Positions 43,323 through 51,709 of a stretch of DNA of 58,199 nucleotides are shown in pieces (position 1 is the first letter of the stretch; every line of letters starts with the position of its first letter). A program made the position numbers and the translations under genes. The notes below the pieces were generated by a model. The model did no database searches. It was not told the origin of the DNA and was given only the letters and a program-made list of their open reading frames with translations. This DNA is from an uncultured Rhodoblastus sp. (GTDB lineage: Bacteria > Pseudomonadota > Alphaproteobacteria > Rhizobiales > Beijerinckiaceae). Where the stretch lies: positions 1-58,199 of the forward strand of contig NZ_CAIUXT010000135.1 of NCBI RefSeq assembly GCF_903903185.1, read 5' to 3'.

Positions 43323-43835
43323 TCGGGGTGGCTGGCGCTTGCTCGTGCGAAAAGTTATCAACTACCTCAAAATGGCCCTCTCGCGCCAAATTCGGAGCGA
43401 CCGCCTTTCAAAATCGCATGGTCCCGTCCGCGCCCGCACGCAAGATTTTTTCCCAACAATTCAATTGATATGGCGAAACGCATCGGCGTCAGCGATGGCG
43501 GCTGCGCCGCCAAGGGAATGGAAGAGCTCCGAAGGCAGAGGCCTGGGGTTCGAATCCCTTCGGGTGCGCCATCAAATCAATGACTTAGCGATTTTTTGGT
43601 GAAACTCGTCAAATATCCGTCAAATAAAACGCGTGTGCACGGCTCTGTACGCGCTTGGACGTGTGCGGAAAGATTCGTCCGCAGTCGTCGGTCTCGGTGG
43701 GGGTCAGGCGGTGGCTGGGTGCCCGTCGCGCTAGCACTATCCTACCATTCGCACGCATGACTAGGCGCGAACGCCATTCATCGCGGTCCTAAGATCGATG
43801 CCACTGGGTTCAAGCACGAATGGGCGGTGTTGCCT
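43323..43835. other. 513-bp gap with a tRNA-like 3' fragment
   Basis: Between the recombinase and the minus-strand ImmA gene. Apart from a tRNA 3'-end-like stretch (43534-43571) I see no gene, strong dyad or repeat. The open frames crossing it are shadows. Confidence 0.4.
43534..43571 (+). other. tRNA 3'-end-like fragment
   Basis: GGGGTTCGAATCCCTTCGGG then TGCGCCA has the T-arm loop TTCGAAT, a four-pair T-stem and a terminal CCA, but no matching 5' half, D arm or anticodon arm lies upstream. It differs from the tRNA-Gln end (GGAGG stem), so it is not the island's own repeat. It may be the trace of an older integration event at another tRNA gene. Confidence 0.4.
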
Positions 43836-44405
43836 CTAGCGTGTGAGGCGCCCTCCTCGTCGAAGCTGAATATCGACGCCGGTCATCCGCAGACGCCATT
43901 CGCAAAGCTGTCGGCTAACGCCAAAATCACGCGCGATGTCTTCGGCGCTTTGGCCCAGACCACGGAAATGACGCAGGGCGTCTCTTGGTAAAAGGAGAGC
44001 GCCCGCTAGCCAGTCGGCTTCGTCTTCGTCATCCTGCGAAAAGTCGCTGACGAGCAGGATGCCGTCGGGACCAACGTCGACGCGGGTCGCGACGTGTCCC
44101 AGGCTAATGTGCGCCAATTCGTGCATGATCGTATTGGGCCACCGTTCTGGCGCGTGCTCAGGATTTACAAGAACGCCGTTTAGGCCATTTATTTTGATCG
44201 TCATCCCCGACCAGCTCTCGGGGTCAGCGACCAACAATTGCTTTTTGGACGCGGCGGAAATCTCCAGCTCGGCAAAGGTCAGAATAACCACGCCAAGGCG
44301 CTCGGCGTATCGCTCTACCGCCAACGGATCGTGCGGCCCCTGCCCCAAATCCTCGCGAACGGAGATCGACAGGCGCTCCGCCTGAGCTTTAAAGCCGTGG
44401 CGCAA
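43836..44405 (-). CDS. ImmA/IrrE-family metallopeptidase (CapP-like)
   Basis: 189 residues. The zinc peptidase motif HELAH (95-99; TIMHELAHISLGH) with downstream acidic residues in DEDEADWLAGALLLP is typical of ImmA/IrrE proteins, which cleave a cognate XRE repressor on a damage signal. The C-terminal part (DFGVSRQLCEWRLRMTG) is a helical tail typical of the family. It follows the XRE gene by 4 bp on the same strand, so the two form a repressor/anti-repressor unit like CapH/CapP, which control several defence systems. Here they face the ubiquitin-like operon across the promoter region. Confidence 0.9.
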   Translation of the reverse strand: MRHGFKAQAERLSISVREDLGQGPHDPLAVERYAERLGVVILTFAELEISAASKKQLLVADPESWSGMTIKINGLNGVLVNPEHAPERWPNTIMHELAHISLGHVATRVDVGPDGILLVSDFSQDDEDEADWLAGALLLPRDALRHFRGLGQSAEDIARDFGVSRQLCEWRLRMTGVDIQLRRGGRLTR

Positions 44406-44409
44406 CGCT

Positions 44410-44751
44410 TTACTCGATCAGCTTGCTGCGCGCGAGCAAGGCGTTCTGCGCAGCAAGGATCAGTTCGCCAAGCGCCACCGCCGTCTCCATCGACACGGCT
44501 TTCTTTTTGCGGAAATGGGCGACTGCCATTTGGGGCACCTTTTCCGGCTCATCGAAGCCGAGAAACTCGCGGGGATCCCTCTCCAGCCACTTACAGATTT
44601 TGGCGAAGGTCGCGAGATCCGGCATGTGGCCATTTTCGACGCGAGAAAGCGTCGCCGAACTGATTCCCACGTCTTCGGCCGCGGCACGGACGCCGCGCGA
44701 TCCGCGCTTCCGGGCAATCAAACGGCCAAGCTCTTCAATTTTAACGGTCAT
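44410..44751 (-). CDS. XRE-family transcriptional repressor (CapH-like)
   Basis: 113 residues with an N-terminal helix-turn-helix: KRGSRGVRAAAEDVGISSAT, then LSRVENGHMPDLATFAKICK. The C-terminal part (DPREFLGFDEPEKVPQMAVA) is a helical segment likely to be the ImmA cleavage/dimer region. It is transcribed divergently from the ubiquitin-like operon; the intergenic 18-bp dyad at 44810-44827 is its probable operator. Cleavage by the adjacent ImmA protein would release the operon. Confidence 0.9.
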   Translation of the reverse strand: MTVKIEELGRLIARKRGSRGVRAAAEDVGISSATLSRVENGHMPDLATFAKICKWLERDPREFLGFDEPEKVPQMAVAHFRKKKAVSMETAVALGELILAAQNALLARSKLIE

Positions 44752-44783
44752 TGATGTTCCGGACGGATGAACGTCTCCGCAGC

Positions 44784-44827
44784 TTGACAGAGGACGGCCC
44801 GCTGCGGTATGTCTTATTCATAAGACA
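44784..44827 (+). promoter_or_regulatory. Promoter and XRE operator of the ubiquitin-like operon
   Basis: TTGACA (44784-44789) and, 18 bases on, TATGTC (44808-44813) form a plausible sigma-70 pair reading toward the ubiquitin-like gene at 44910. The perfect dyad TGTCTTATTCATAAGACA (44810-44827; 8-base arms, 2-base spacer) overlaps the -10 region, as expected for a repressor operator; a further half-site (TATCTTAT) lies at about 44833-44840. Confidence 0.6.
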
Positions 44828-44909
44828 GTTTGTATCTTATGTTAAACGTCTCTTTCGTGAAACACACCGAATCACATGTCATCGACCCCGTCAACTAGAG
44901 GATCGAATT

Positions 44910-45329
44910 ATGATCAACGAACAGGACCTCCCCCGCGAGGATGACCGCGATGGTAGCTTCGTCGGCGAGGAGAAGGCGCTCGAGAATTTGAAGCGCGCCG
45001 AAACCGAGATCAAGGAAGCTGCCGAACTGGAAGAGCTGGGCCGCGCCAACCTCCGCATCGCGGAAAAGGAGCTGGAAGCCGCGCGTCATCCGGTCTTTAT
45101 CTTTTACGTCGGCAAGGAAAAGTTCGAGACCCATTGCGCTGTGCTGACCGGAGCCGAGATCAAGGCGGGCGCTAAAGACTTTCCCCAAGGCTACGGCCTT
45201 GAGCTTGAAGGCCACGGCGAGGAGCCCGACCGCCTGGTTCGTGATGATGAGAAGATCCATATGGACCCTCATTGCGCCATGCGTTTCACCGCCGTTCCCC
45301 CGGCGACGTTCGGAAGCGTTGCGCCGTGA
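44910..45329 (+). CDS. Ubiquitin-like modifier (multiubiquitin-domain family)
   Basis: 139 residues from the ATG at 44910, with GAGG eight to ten bases upstream. An N-terminal acidic, helical region (about 1-55: EEKALENLKRAETEIKEAAE) precedes one ubiquitin-like domain (about 57-132): FIFYVGKEKFETH, LTGAEIKAGAKDFPQGYGLE, DEKIHMDPHCAMRFTAVPPA. It ends PPATFGSVAP: a Gly followed by four residues, which suggests proteolytic trimming to expose the Gly before conjugation. It heads an operon with an E2, a JAB-E1 fusion and DUF6527; the next start codon overlaps its stop (GTGA). Confidence 0.88.
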   Translation: MINEQDLPREDDRDGSFVGEEKALENLKRAETEIKEAAELEELGRANLRIAEKELEAARHPVFIFYVGKEKFETHCAVLTGAEIKAGAKDFPQGYGLELEGHGEEPDRLVRDDEKIHMDPHCAMRFTAVPPATFGSVAP

Positions 45330-45703
45330 TCGCGGTTCAATTCGCTGATGTCATGGCGCGCTTCAAGGGCGCCACATTGGAGCGGCTTCCTAGCGGAGCC
45401 GCTCTGATCGCCGTGCCCAATTTCGTCTTACCGCCGGGTTGGAGCAGTGCCGAATCCACGATCCGGTTTCTCGCGCCCGTTAATTATCCCTATGCGAATC
45501 CAGACTGCTTTTGGGCTGACGGCGATTTGCGCCTCGCGAACGGCGGCGAGCCGCGCAACAGCGCATTGAATTCAATTCCAGAAACCTCGCTCGCCAACCT
45601 TCGTTGGTTTTCCTGGCACGTCCACAACAACTGGAATCCAAGCCGCGACACACTCATGTCGTGGATGGCCAGCATCGCAGCTAGATTTTGGAGCGCGACG
45701 TGA
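45326..45703 (+). CDS. E2 ubiquitin-conjugating-like protein (Prok-E2 family E)
   Basis: 125 residues from the GTG at 45326, which overlaps the previous stop (GTGA). The fold signature is FVLPPGWSSAESTIRFLAPV, then YPYANPDCFWADGDLRL and a C-terminal WFSWHVHNNWNPSRDTLMSW helix region. C61 (NPDCFWAD), after the YPxxxPD loop, is in the position of the E2 catalytic Cys. It would accept the ubiquitin-like protein from the E1 and pass it to a target. The next gene again overlaps by GTGA. Confidence 0.83.
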   Translation: MIAVQFADVMARFKGATLERLPSGAALIAVPNFVLPPGWSSAESTIRFLAPVNYPYANPDCFWADGDLRLANGGEPRNSALNSIPETSLANLRWFSWHVHNNWNPSRDTLMSWMASIAARFWSAT

Positions 45704-47019
45704 CCGAGCTTGTTTTTCCATCGCCGCTGCTCGCGGAATATCGGCGCGCGGCGTGGTCGACGCAACACGAAACCTGCGCTGTTTTCTTCGCCTATCCAGC
45801 GCCGCATGATCGGGTTCTCGTGCACGATGGCGGAATTGTTCCTGTCGATGCTTATGCGACTCGGTCGGAAATCGCCGCACAGCTGACGCCGGCCTTTCTC
45901 TTTGAGATGGTCCAGCAGGCGCGAAAGCGGCGCGCGCGCCTCATCTTGTCGCATAGCCATGCTCAGCTTGAGGACGCCACCTTTTCAGTGATGGACGACC
46001 TCGGCGAAGCTGCGCTCGCGCCCTATTTGGACGCCAAGCTGCCGGGCCTCGAGCCTTTTTCCGCGCTCCTGACCCGCAGCGGTGTCCTTGGCCGCAGAAT
46101 CGGAAAGCATGAGGCTGTCGACATTGTCGAGGTGGGCTCCACGATTCGGCGCCATTTGCTCAATGATCCGTCGTATTCCGCCGCTATCGAAGAAATCTTT
46201 GATCGCCAAGCGCGCGCATTTGGCGCCGCGGGGCACCGCCTTATCGCCAATTGCAAAGTCGCGATCGTCGGCCTGGGCGGCACCGGTTCGCTAGTCGCGC
46301 AGCAACTCGCCTATCTGGGCGTCCGGAACTTTGTCCTCGTTGATCCAAAGCTTCTCGCCGCCACCAACCGCAACCGGGTGGTCGGAGCGGTCGCGGCGGA
46401 TGTCGGTCTGGCAAAAGTCGATATCGCACGTCGGATGATTTTGAGCGTTGCCGAGAACGCGCAAGTCGAGCCGATTTGCGATGACGCGACCCGCGAGGCC
46501 GTTTTGGAAAAGCTTGCCGGCGTCCAGTTCATTTTCCTTTGCACCGACTCGCACACCAGCCGCGCCGCCGTCTCCAAGCTTTGCTATCAGCTGCTCATCC
46601 CTGGTGTCGATCTCGGCGTCAATATCGTCACAAGCGACCAGCGAATCGAGCATATCGTCGGGCGAACCCAGATGCTTGCGCCTGGCCTGCCCTGCCTCTG
46701 GTGTTGCGGCGCGATCGGCGCCGACGCGATCCGCCGCGAGTCGATGACCCAGGAGCAGCAGGCGGCCGATCCCTATTTCACCGGCCAGGGTGAGCCACAG
46801 GCAGCCGTGATATCCCTTAACAGCACGATGGCGTCGCTTGCAGTGACAATGTTCCTGTCCGCCGTAGCACGCGTTCCAGGGCAGGCGCGTTATCAGCGCT
46901 ATGACGGCATCGCAGGAACGATCCGCTCCATCACGGCGACCGCCGACGAGCGCTGCATCGTCTGCTCCCGTTACGGCGGATTTGCGCGCGGCTCCACCCG
47001 CTCCCTTTCACTCACCTGA
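45700..47019 (+). CDS. JAB peptidase-E1 (ThiF) fusion protein
   Basis: 439 residues from the GTG at 45700. An N-terminal JAB/JAMM metallopeptidase (about 1-130) has the catalytic Glu in STQHETCAVFF and the HSH-x8-S-x2-D zinc motif (HSHAQLEDATFSVMD). A ThiF/E1 domain (about 165-439) has the nucleotide loop VAIVGLGGTGSL, NRNRV and the acidic VDPKLL. Cysteine pairs CLWCCG and CIVCSRYG likely bind zinc. The E1 adenylates the ubiquitin-like protein and the JAB domain trims or removes it. Fused JAB-E1 with E2 and ubiquitin-like genes define the bacterial Bub/Bil-type conjugation systems. Confidence 0.9.
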   Translation: MTELVFPSPLLAEYRRAAWSTQHETCAVFFAYPAPHDRVLVHDGGIVPVDAYATRSEIAAQLTPAFLFEMVQQARKRRARLILSHSHAQLEDATFSVMDDLGEAALAPYLDAKLPGLEPFSALLTRSGVLGRRIGKHEAVDIVEVGSTIRRHLLNDPSYSAAIEEIFDRQARAFGAAGHRLIANCKVAIVGLGGTGSLVAQQLAYLGVRNFVLVDPKLLAATNRNRVVGAVAADVGLAKVDIARRMILSVAENAQVEPICDDATREAVLEKLAGVQFIFLCTDSHTSRAAVSKLCYQLLIPGVDLGVNIVTSDQRIEHIVGRTQMLAPGLPCLWCCGAIGADAIRRESMTQEQQAADPYFTGQGEPQAAVISLNSTMASLAVTMFLSAVARVPGQARYQRYDGIAGTIRSITATADERCIVCSRYGGFARGSTRSLSLT

Positions 47020-47035
47020 CGATATCGAGCTGCAT

Positions 47036-47623
47036 ATGCACATCCATAAAGAACCCGCGCGACGGACCTCATATAAAGGTGAGGTTGCCAATCGGCATGA
47101 GGCCGACGACCTCACTCCCGCTGCGGGTGACAGCGCGATCGTGATCCGCGCCAGGAATCGATCCTTCGTCATCTGCTGTCCCGACGGCTGTGGCGAGCAT
47201 CTGACAATCAACCTCGACGAACGCGCTGGGGCCGCCTGGTCGCTTTACCGATCCGCGAGAGGCGTCACGCTCTACCCGTCAGTCTGGCGAGAAAACGGCT
47301 GCAAGAGCCATTTCATCATCTGGCACAACGCCATTTTGTGGTGCGACAGCTATTCTGAGGGGAACCGTGAGCCGGAGGATTTGAATCCTGGCCTGCGCGA
47401 GCGTGTGATTGCGATTCTGGATGAGGATTGGCGGTCTTATCGAGCTGTCGCGATGCAGCTCGATGAAATTCCCTGGGAAGTTTCCCGGGCGTGTCGAGAC
47501 CTAATTCAACAGGGCTTGGTCGAAGAAGGCGACGACGCCTTTCGGGGTCATTACCGGCGCCGACAAGCCGGCGGGCCTAATCCGCATAATCCGGATTTGG
47601 ACCCGTCAGCAGCGCCAAGATGA
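47036..47623 (+). CDS. DUF6527-family protein of the ubiquitin-like operon
   Basis: 195 residues from the ATG at 47036, 16 bp after the E1 gene. It has a Cys/His-rich core: CCPDGCGEHLTINL, then GCKSHFIIWHNAILWC, matching the zinc-binding pattern of DUF6527. A C-terminal winged-helix-like region (LNPGLRERVIAILDEDWRSY, DEIPWEVSRACRDLIQQ) follows. DUF6527 genes accompany bacterial ubiquitin-like operons; a target-selection role (E3-like) is possible but unproven. It is the last gene of the core operon. Confidence 0.82.
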   Translation: MHIHKEPARRTSYKGEVANRHEADDLTPAAGDSAIVIRARNRSFVICCPDGCGEHLTINLDERAGAAWSLYRSARGVTLYPSVWRENGCKSHFIIWHNAILWCDSYSEGNREPEDLNPGLRERVIAILDEDWRSYRAVAMQLDEIPWEVSRACRDLIQQGLVEEGDDAFRGHYRRRQAGGPNPHNPDLDPSAAPR

Positions 47624-47798
47624 ACGCTTGGAAGCGTTCTCCACACTTGAAATCGAGGACATGCCAACTCGCCGACGCCGCCACAATCTGTCCATGCCTC
47701 TCAGTCGGTCAGAATTCGTCGCACTCAATGCCGGCGATATTCTGGGTAAAATTCAATTTTTCCTCCCGGATTCCGGCCGAATCGCGCAGACTCACACC
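47624..47798 (+). other. Segment before the SNF2 gene with in-frame upstream coding
   Basis: The SNF2 frame is open without stops from 47628 through this segment. ATGs at 47661 and 47694 give FVALNAGDILGKIQFFLPDS, which reads like a short N-terminal module rather than noise. The start of the helicase is thus uncertain; no promoter box is evident, so transcription may run through from the ubiquitin-like operon. Confidence 0.35.
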
Positions 47799-50690
47799 AT
47801 GACAGCTTCATTTACCCATTGGCACAGCAAATATCTGGCGCATCGATTGACCCTAAAGGGACATGGCGAGGATGCTTTTGCCGCCAGTCTGTCGACGGCG
47901 CGGGTCGATATGAAACCCCACCAGGTCGAGGCGGCGCTATTCGCGCTGCATTCGCCGATCGCGCGCGGCGGCATCCTCGCCGATGAAGTCGGTCTGGGAA
48001 AAACCATCGAGGCCAGCCTTGTTATAGCGCAGCGGTGGGCGGAGCGGCGGCGCCATATTTTGCTGATCGTTCCGGCGTCCTTGCGAAAGCAATGGAGCCA
48101 GGAATTATCCGAGAAATTCGGCCTTACCAGCATCATCCTCGACGCAAAGACCGCCAAAGAAACTGAGAAGTCTGGCGTCAGCCGTCCCTTCGATCGGACG
48201 GATGCCGTAGTCATCACGTCGTATGAATTCGCCGCGCGGCGCGCAGACGACATCCGCCTCGTTTCCTGGGATCTTGTTGTTTTCGATGAAGCCCATCGGC
48301 TTCGCAATGTTTATCGAAAGGCCGGTTCTGCGCGCGCCAAGGAGCTGAAGGCCGCCTTGGCGGACCGTTTCAAAATTCTCCTGACCGCGACGCCGCTGCA
48401 AAACAATCTGATGGAGCTCTATGGCCTTGTTTCAATGGTCGATGAGCGTTTTTTCGGCGACCAGCAAACGTTCAAGATCATGTATGCCGGCAGCCGGTCG
48501 GACGGGGTCGATATGGCGAGCCTGCGCAAGCGTCTGCTGCCAATCTACAAGCGCCACCTTCGACGGGACGTGCAGGCAGCTGGCCATGTCGCATTTACGA
48601 AGCGCGAGGCGACGACCTTTGATTTCGAGCCGTCCGATCGCGAGACCGAATTATATGAAAAGGTCTCGACCTTCCTGCAACGCCCGGATTCCATCGCCTT
48701 TGGTTTAAAGCCGAATCAACTCGTCATCATACAGGCGCGAAAAATCCTGGGCTCGTCGGTGGCGGCGATCACCGGGTTTCTGGAGCGGGTGCTGAACAGG
48801 CTTCGATCGAAAAGGCACGTCGAAGCGGCGGATCTGGATGACGACGATAATATCGACGAACTGGCGGAAGAAATCGCGGAAGCGGCGATTTTGAATGATG
48901 AAGCCGTCGACCCGGCGTCCGATGACGACGGAAGCTCTCAAGCTGCGATTGAAGTCCAAAAGCTGGAAACCGAAATTTTCGAGGTTGAGCAATATCTCGT
49001 CCTCGCCAAATCGATCGGCGCCAACGCCAAAGGCGAAAAACTCATTGCGCGTTTACCAGAGGTTCTCGACGCTATCGAAGCGCGCGGCGGCCAGCTCAAA
49101 GCTGTCATTTTCACCGAGTCCGTCCGCACCCAGAAATACCTCGCCGCGTTGCTCGCCGAAAACGGCTATGGCGACCGCATCGTTCTGCTCAATGGTTCGA
49201 ACGCCGATCCGGACAGCGCCGCGCTTTATAAGGATTGGCTCCGGCGTCACAAGGGAACGGATGTTGTCTCAGGCGCCAAATCTGCCGACATGAAAGCTGC
49301 TGTCGTCGAAGCCTTCAAGAGCGAGGCCAAGACCATTTTGATCGCGACGGAGAGCGGCGCCGAAGGAATCAATCTCCAGTTTTGCTCTCTGATCGTCAAT
49401 TTCGATTTGCCTTGGAATCCCCAAAGAGTCGAGCAGCGCATCGGCCGCTGCCATCGATATGGCCAGAAGATCGACGTGTCTGTCGTCAACATGCTCAACC
49501 TGCGCAACAAAGCGGAACAGCGCGTCTACGAATTGCTGGATCGCAAATTCAAACTTTTTACGGGCGTTTTTGGCGCCAGCGACGATGTCCTTGGCGTGAT
49601 CGAAAGCGGCATCGATTTCGAGCGGAAGGTGGTTGAGGCCGTTCAGCGCGGACGCAACGACGAGGAGGTCGAAGAGGCATTCAAGGCGCTTGAAGAAAAA
49701 CTCCAGGCCCAGATCGACGCCGACATGTCGGACGCGCGGAAAAAGCTGTTCGACCATATGGACCGCGACGTGGTCGCGCGCTTGCGACGTCGCGGCAACG
49801 AGATCGACGCGACCCTGGATGCTTTTAGCCAACGACTGGTGGCGGTCGCGCGCGCCGAATTGCCGGCGGCGAAGTTTCACACCACGAACGGGGTGCGTTT
49901 CGATTTTGATGGCCGCACCTGGACAATCGAATGGCCTTTGGCCGATGAAAAAGGCTGGCAGTTTTTCCGCCTTTCCGAGGGAACCCTGGCCCGAAGCATC
50001 GTCGACCTCGCCAAATCGCGGTCGCTTGGGCCTTGTGAGCTAAAGTTCGACTATGAAGCCTACCGCTCCGCCGGCTTCCCGCGGCTTTCCGATGTCGAAA
50101 ATTTGAAAGGCCGGAAAGGCTGGCTGAAAATATCTGTATTGCGCGTCGCGACGGCTGTGCTGGACGAACGCGAATCCTTGGTTATTGCGGCCTTGGCGGA
50201 TGACGGCGAGATTCTCGATGCGGATTTGATCGACCGTCTTTTTTTTGTCCCCGCGACTCGTGGAAATCAATCCGGCGATTTGGTCTCGGCGGACCTCGAA
50301 TCGCTTGAACAGACGGTGCGCGCAAAAAAACTTGAGGAAGCCGAGGAGGAAAATGGCCGTTGGCTCGATGAGGAGACGGACAAACTATATTCCTTTGCCG
50401 ACGACCTCGAAAAGGCCGAGGAAATTCTTGAGCGCGAACTCGATGGGTCAATAAAGGCGGCGAGGCGCGCGCTGCGCGAGAAGGGCGCGATTCCGCTCGA
50501 GGAGAAGATCGCAGAACAACGTCGCGTCAGGAAAATGGAAGACGATCTCGACGAGTTGAAATTCAACACCTTTCGTCGGCGCAAGGAGATCCGCAATGAA
50601 GTCGAAAGCCGGCTGGACGCCATTGCAAAATCGCTCGACATCACCCCATCGATGGAGCCGGTCATGACGATCCGCTGGGAAGTGATATAA
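47799..50690 (+). CDS. SNF2-family DNA helicase/translocase
   Basis: 963 residues from the ATG at 47799, chosen because family members begin near SFTHWHSKYLAHRLTL; earlier starts (47661, 47694, TTG 47628) are possible. The ATPase has DEVGLGKT (62-69), VFDEAHRLRN (DEAH), LTATPLQNNLMELY and the C-terminal helicase lobe ATESGAEGINLQF, PWNPQRVEQRIGRCHRYGQ. A long coiled-coil region (about 830-940; LDEETDKLYSFADDLEKAEE) ends the protein. SNF2 translocases occur in DISARM and other defence systems, where they move on DNA. It stands between the ubiquitin-like operon and the type III R-M genes. Confidence 0.88.
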   Translation: MTASFTHWHSKYLAHRLTLKGHGEDAFAASLSTARVDMKPHQVEAALFALHSPIARGGILADEVGLGKTIEASLVIAQRWAERRRHILLIVPASLRKQWSQELSEKFGLTSIILDAKTAKETEKSGVSRPFDRTDAVVITSYEFAARRADDIRLVSWDLVVFDEAHRLRNVYRKAGSARAKELKAALADRFKILLTATPLQNNLMELYGLVSMVDERFFGDQQTFKIMYAGSRSDGVDMASLRKRLLPIYKRHLRRDVQAAGHVAFTKREATTFDFEPSDRETELYEKVSTFLQRPDSIAFGLKPNQLVIIQARKILGSSVAAITGFLERVLNRLRSKRHVEAADLDDDDNIDELAEEIAEAAILNDEAVDPASDDDGSSQAAIEVQKLETEIFEVEQYLVLAKSIGANAKGEKLIARLPEVLDAIEARGGQLKAVIFTESVRTQKYLAALLAENGYGDRIVLLNGSNADPDSAALYKDWLRRHKGTDVVSGAKSADMKAAVVEAFKSEAKTILIATESGAEGINLQFCSLIVNFDLPWNPQRVEQRIGRCHRYGQKIDVSVVNMLNLRNKAEQRVYELLDRKFKLFTGVFGASDDVLGVIESGIDFERKVVEAVQRGRNDEEVEEAFKALEEKLQAQIDADMSDARKKLFDHMDRDVVARLRRRGNEIDATLDAFSQRLVAVARAELPAAKFHTTNGVRFDFDGRTWTIEWPLADEKGWQFFRLSEGTLARSIVDLAKSRSLGPCELKFDYEAYRSAGFPRLSDVENLKGRKGWLKISVLRVATAVLDERESLVIAALADDGEILDADLIDRLFFVPATRGNQSGDLVSADLESLEQTVRAKKLEEAEEENGRWLDEETDKLYSFADDLEKAEEILERELDGSIKAARRALREKGAIPLEEKIAEQRRVRKMEDDLDELKFNTFRRRKEIRNEVESRLDAIAKSLDITPSMEPVMTIRWEVI

Positions 50691-50754
50691 TAGGGTTTTA
50701 AGGGCGCCGTCGCCCTGATTCGCGATTATCAGCGAAGTCGTTTCAGGGATTTTC
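50691..50754. other. Short gap with hairpin
   Basis: AGGGCG-CCGT-CGCCCT (about 50700-50716) forms a small hairpin between the SNF2 and DinD-like genes. No T-run follows, so it is more likely an attenuation or processing site than a full terminator. Confidence 0.35.
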
Positions 50755-51642
50755 ATGACAAAGTCGCCGTTGGCCGCGCTTGGGTCACAATCTTTCGAAG
50801 GCCTCAAAAAACGGAACGAGCACGGCGCTGAATATTGGAGCGCGCGCGACCTTCAGCCCTTGCTCGGCTACGCCCAATGGCGGCGGTTCGACGACGCCGT
50901 CAAACGGGCCATGGAATCCTGCGAAGCCTCAGGAAATAAGGCGGATTATCACTTTGCCGGCGCCGGCAAACCGATCCCTGGCGGCAAGGGCGCCATTCAG
51001 GTCGTAGATAATTATCACCTTTCCCGCTTCGCCTGTTACCTGATTGCCCAGAATGGCGATCCGCGAAAACCGGAAATCGCCCGGGCGCAGGAATATTTCG
51101 CTATTCAGGCGCGGCGACAGGAGTTGTCGGACGAACTGGCCGCCAATGTCGAACGGCTCGAAATACGCAAGCAGACCGGCGAAGAGTTCAAGGCCCTGTC
51201 GGGCGCGGCGCGACAAGCAGGTGTCGAAAACCGCATGTTCGGCGTGTTCCATGACGCTGGATACAAGGGCCTGTATGGCGGTCTCGGCAATGAAGACATC
51301 AAGGTAAAAAAAGGCATTCCCGAAAAAGACGCCCTGATGGATCGCATGAACGCGACGGAACTGGCCGCGAACCAGTTCCGCATGACTCAGACCCGCGACA
51401 AATTGGCCCGGGACAAGGTGAAGTCGCAAAGCGCGGCCATTCGCACCCATCAGGATGTTGGCAAGGAAGTGCGGGAGGCGATCAGGCGAATCGGCGGCGT
51501 CTTGCCCGAAAACATTCCGGCGGACGAGCACATCAAGCAGGTCGAAAAGAGGGTGAAATCCGCAACGCCGAAACTGGCTTTGGAAGAAAGGGACGCCTCC
51601 GGACTTCTAGGGAATGGCCCCGACGATATCGTGAAGGAATAA
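50755..51642 (+). CDS. dinD: DinD-like DNA-damage-inducible protein
   Basis: 295 residues resembling DinD along its length: FEGLKKRNEHGAEYWSARDL, YAQWRRFDDAVKRAMESC, VDNYHLSRFACYLIAQNGDP, then ELAANQFRMTQTRDKLARDK. The N-terminal part is the BRO-N-like DNA-binding domain, the C-terminal part helical. DinD is LexA/SOS-induced in E. coli and inhibits RecA filament activity. Its place inside a defence island with a CapH/CapP-like switch fits a DNA-damage cue. It is separated by 64 bp from SNF2 and 67 bp from the next gene. Confidence 0.85.
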   Translation: MTKSPLAALGSQSFEGLKKRNEHGAEYWSARDLQPLLGYAQWRRFDDAVKRAMESCEASGNKADYHFAGAGKPIPGGKGAIQVVDNYHLSRFACYLIAQNGDPRKPEIARAQEYFAIQARRQELSDELAANVERLEIRKQTGEEFKALSGAARQAGVENRMFGVFHDAGYKGLYGGLGNEDIKVKKGIPEKDALMDRMNATELAANQFRMTQTRDKLARDKVKSQSAAIRTHQDVGKEVREAIRRIGGVLPENIPADEHIKQVEKRVKSATPKLALEERDASGLLGNGPDDIVKE

Positions 51643-51709
51643 CGCCACCGCCATCAACGCCTCCTTCATCGGCGTGATCGGATGGGAAAGTCGATTTCTC
51701 GGAGGCAAA

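Noticed and set aside
43534-43571. Direct repeat (attR) of tRNA-Gln
   Set aside because: It shares only the general T-loop GGTTCGAATCC; stem and acceptor differ, so it is not the duplicated end of this tRNA.
47620-47802. 60-residue ORF at the junction of DUF6527 and SNF2
   Set aside because: Its ATG overlaps the DUF6527 stop, but the product is a frame shadow of the upstream-open SNF2 frame.
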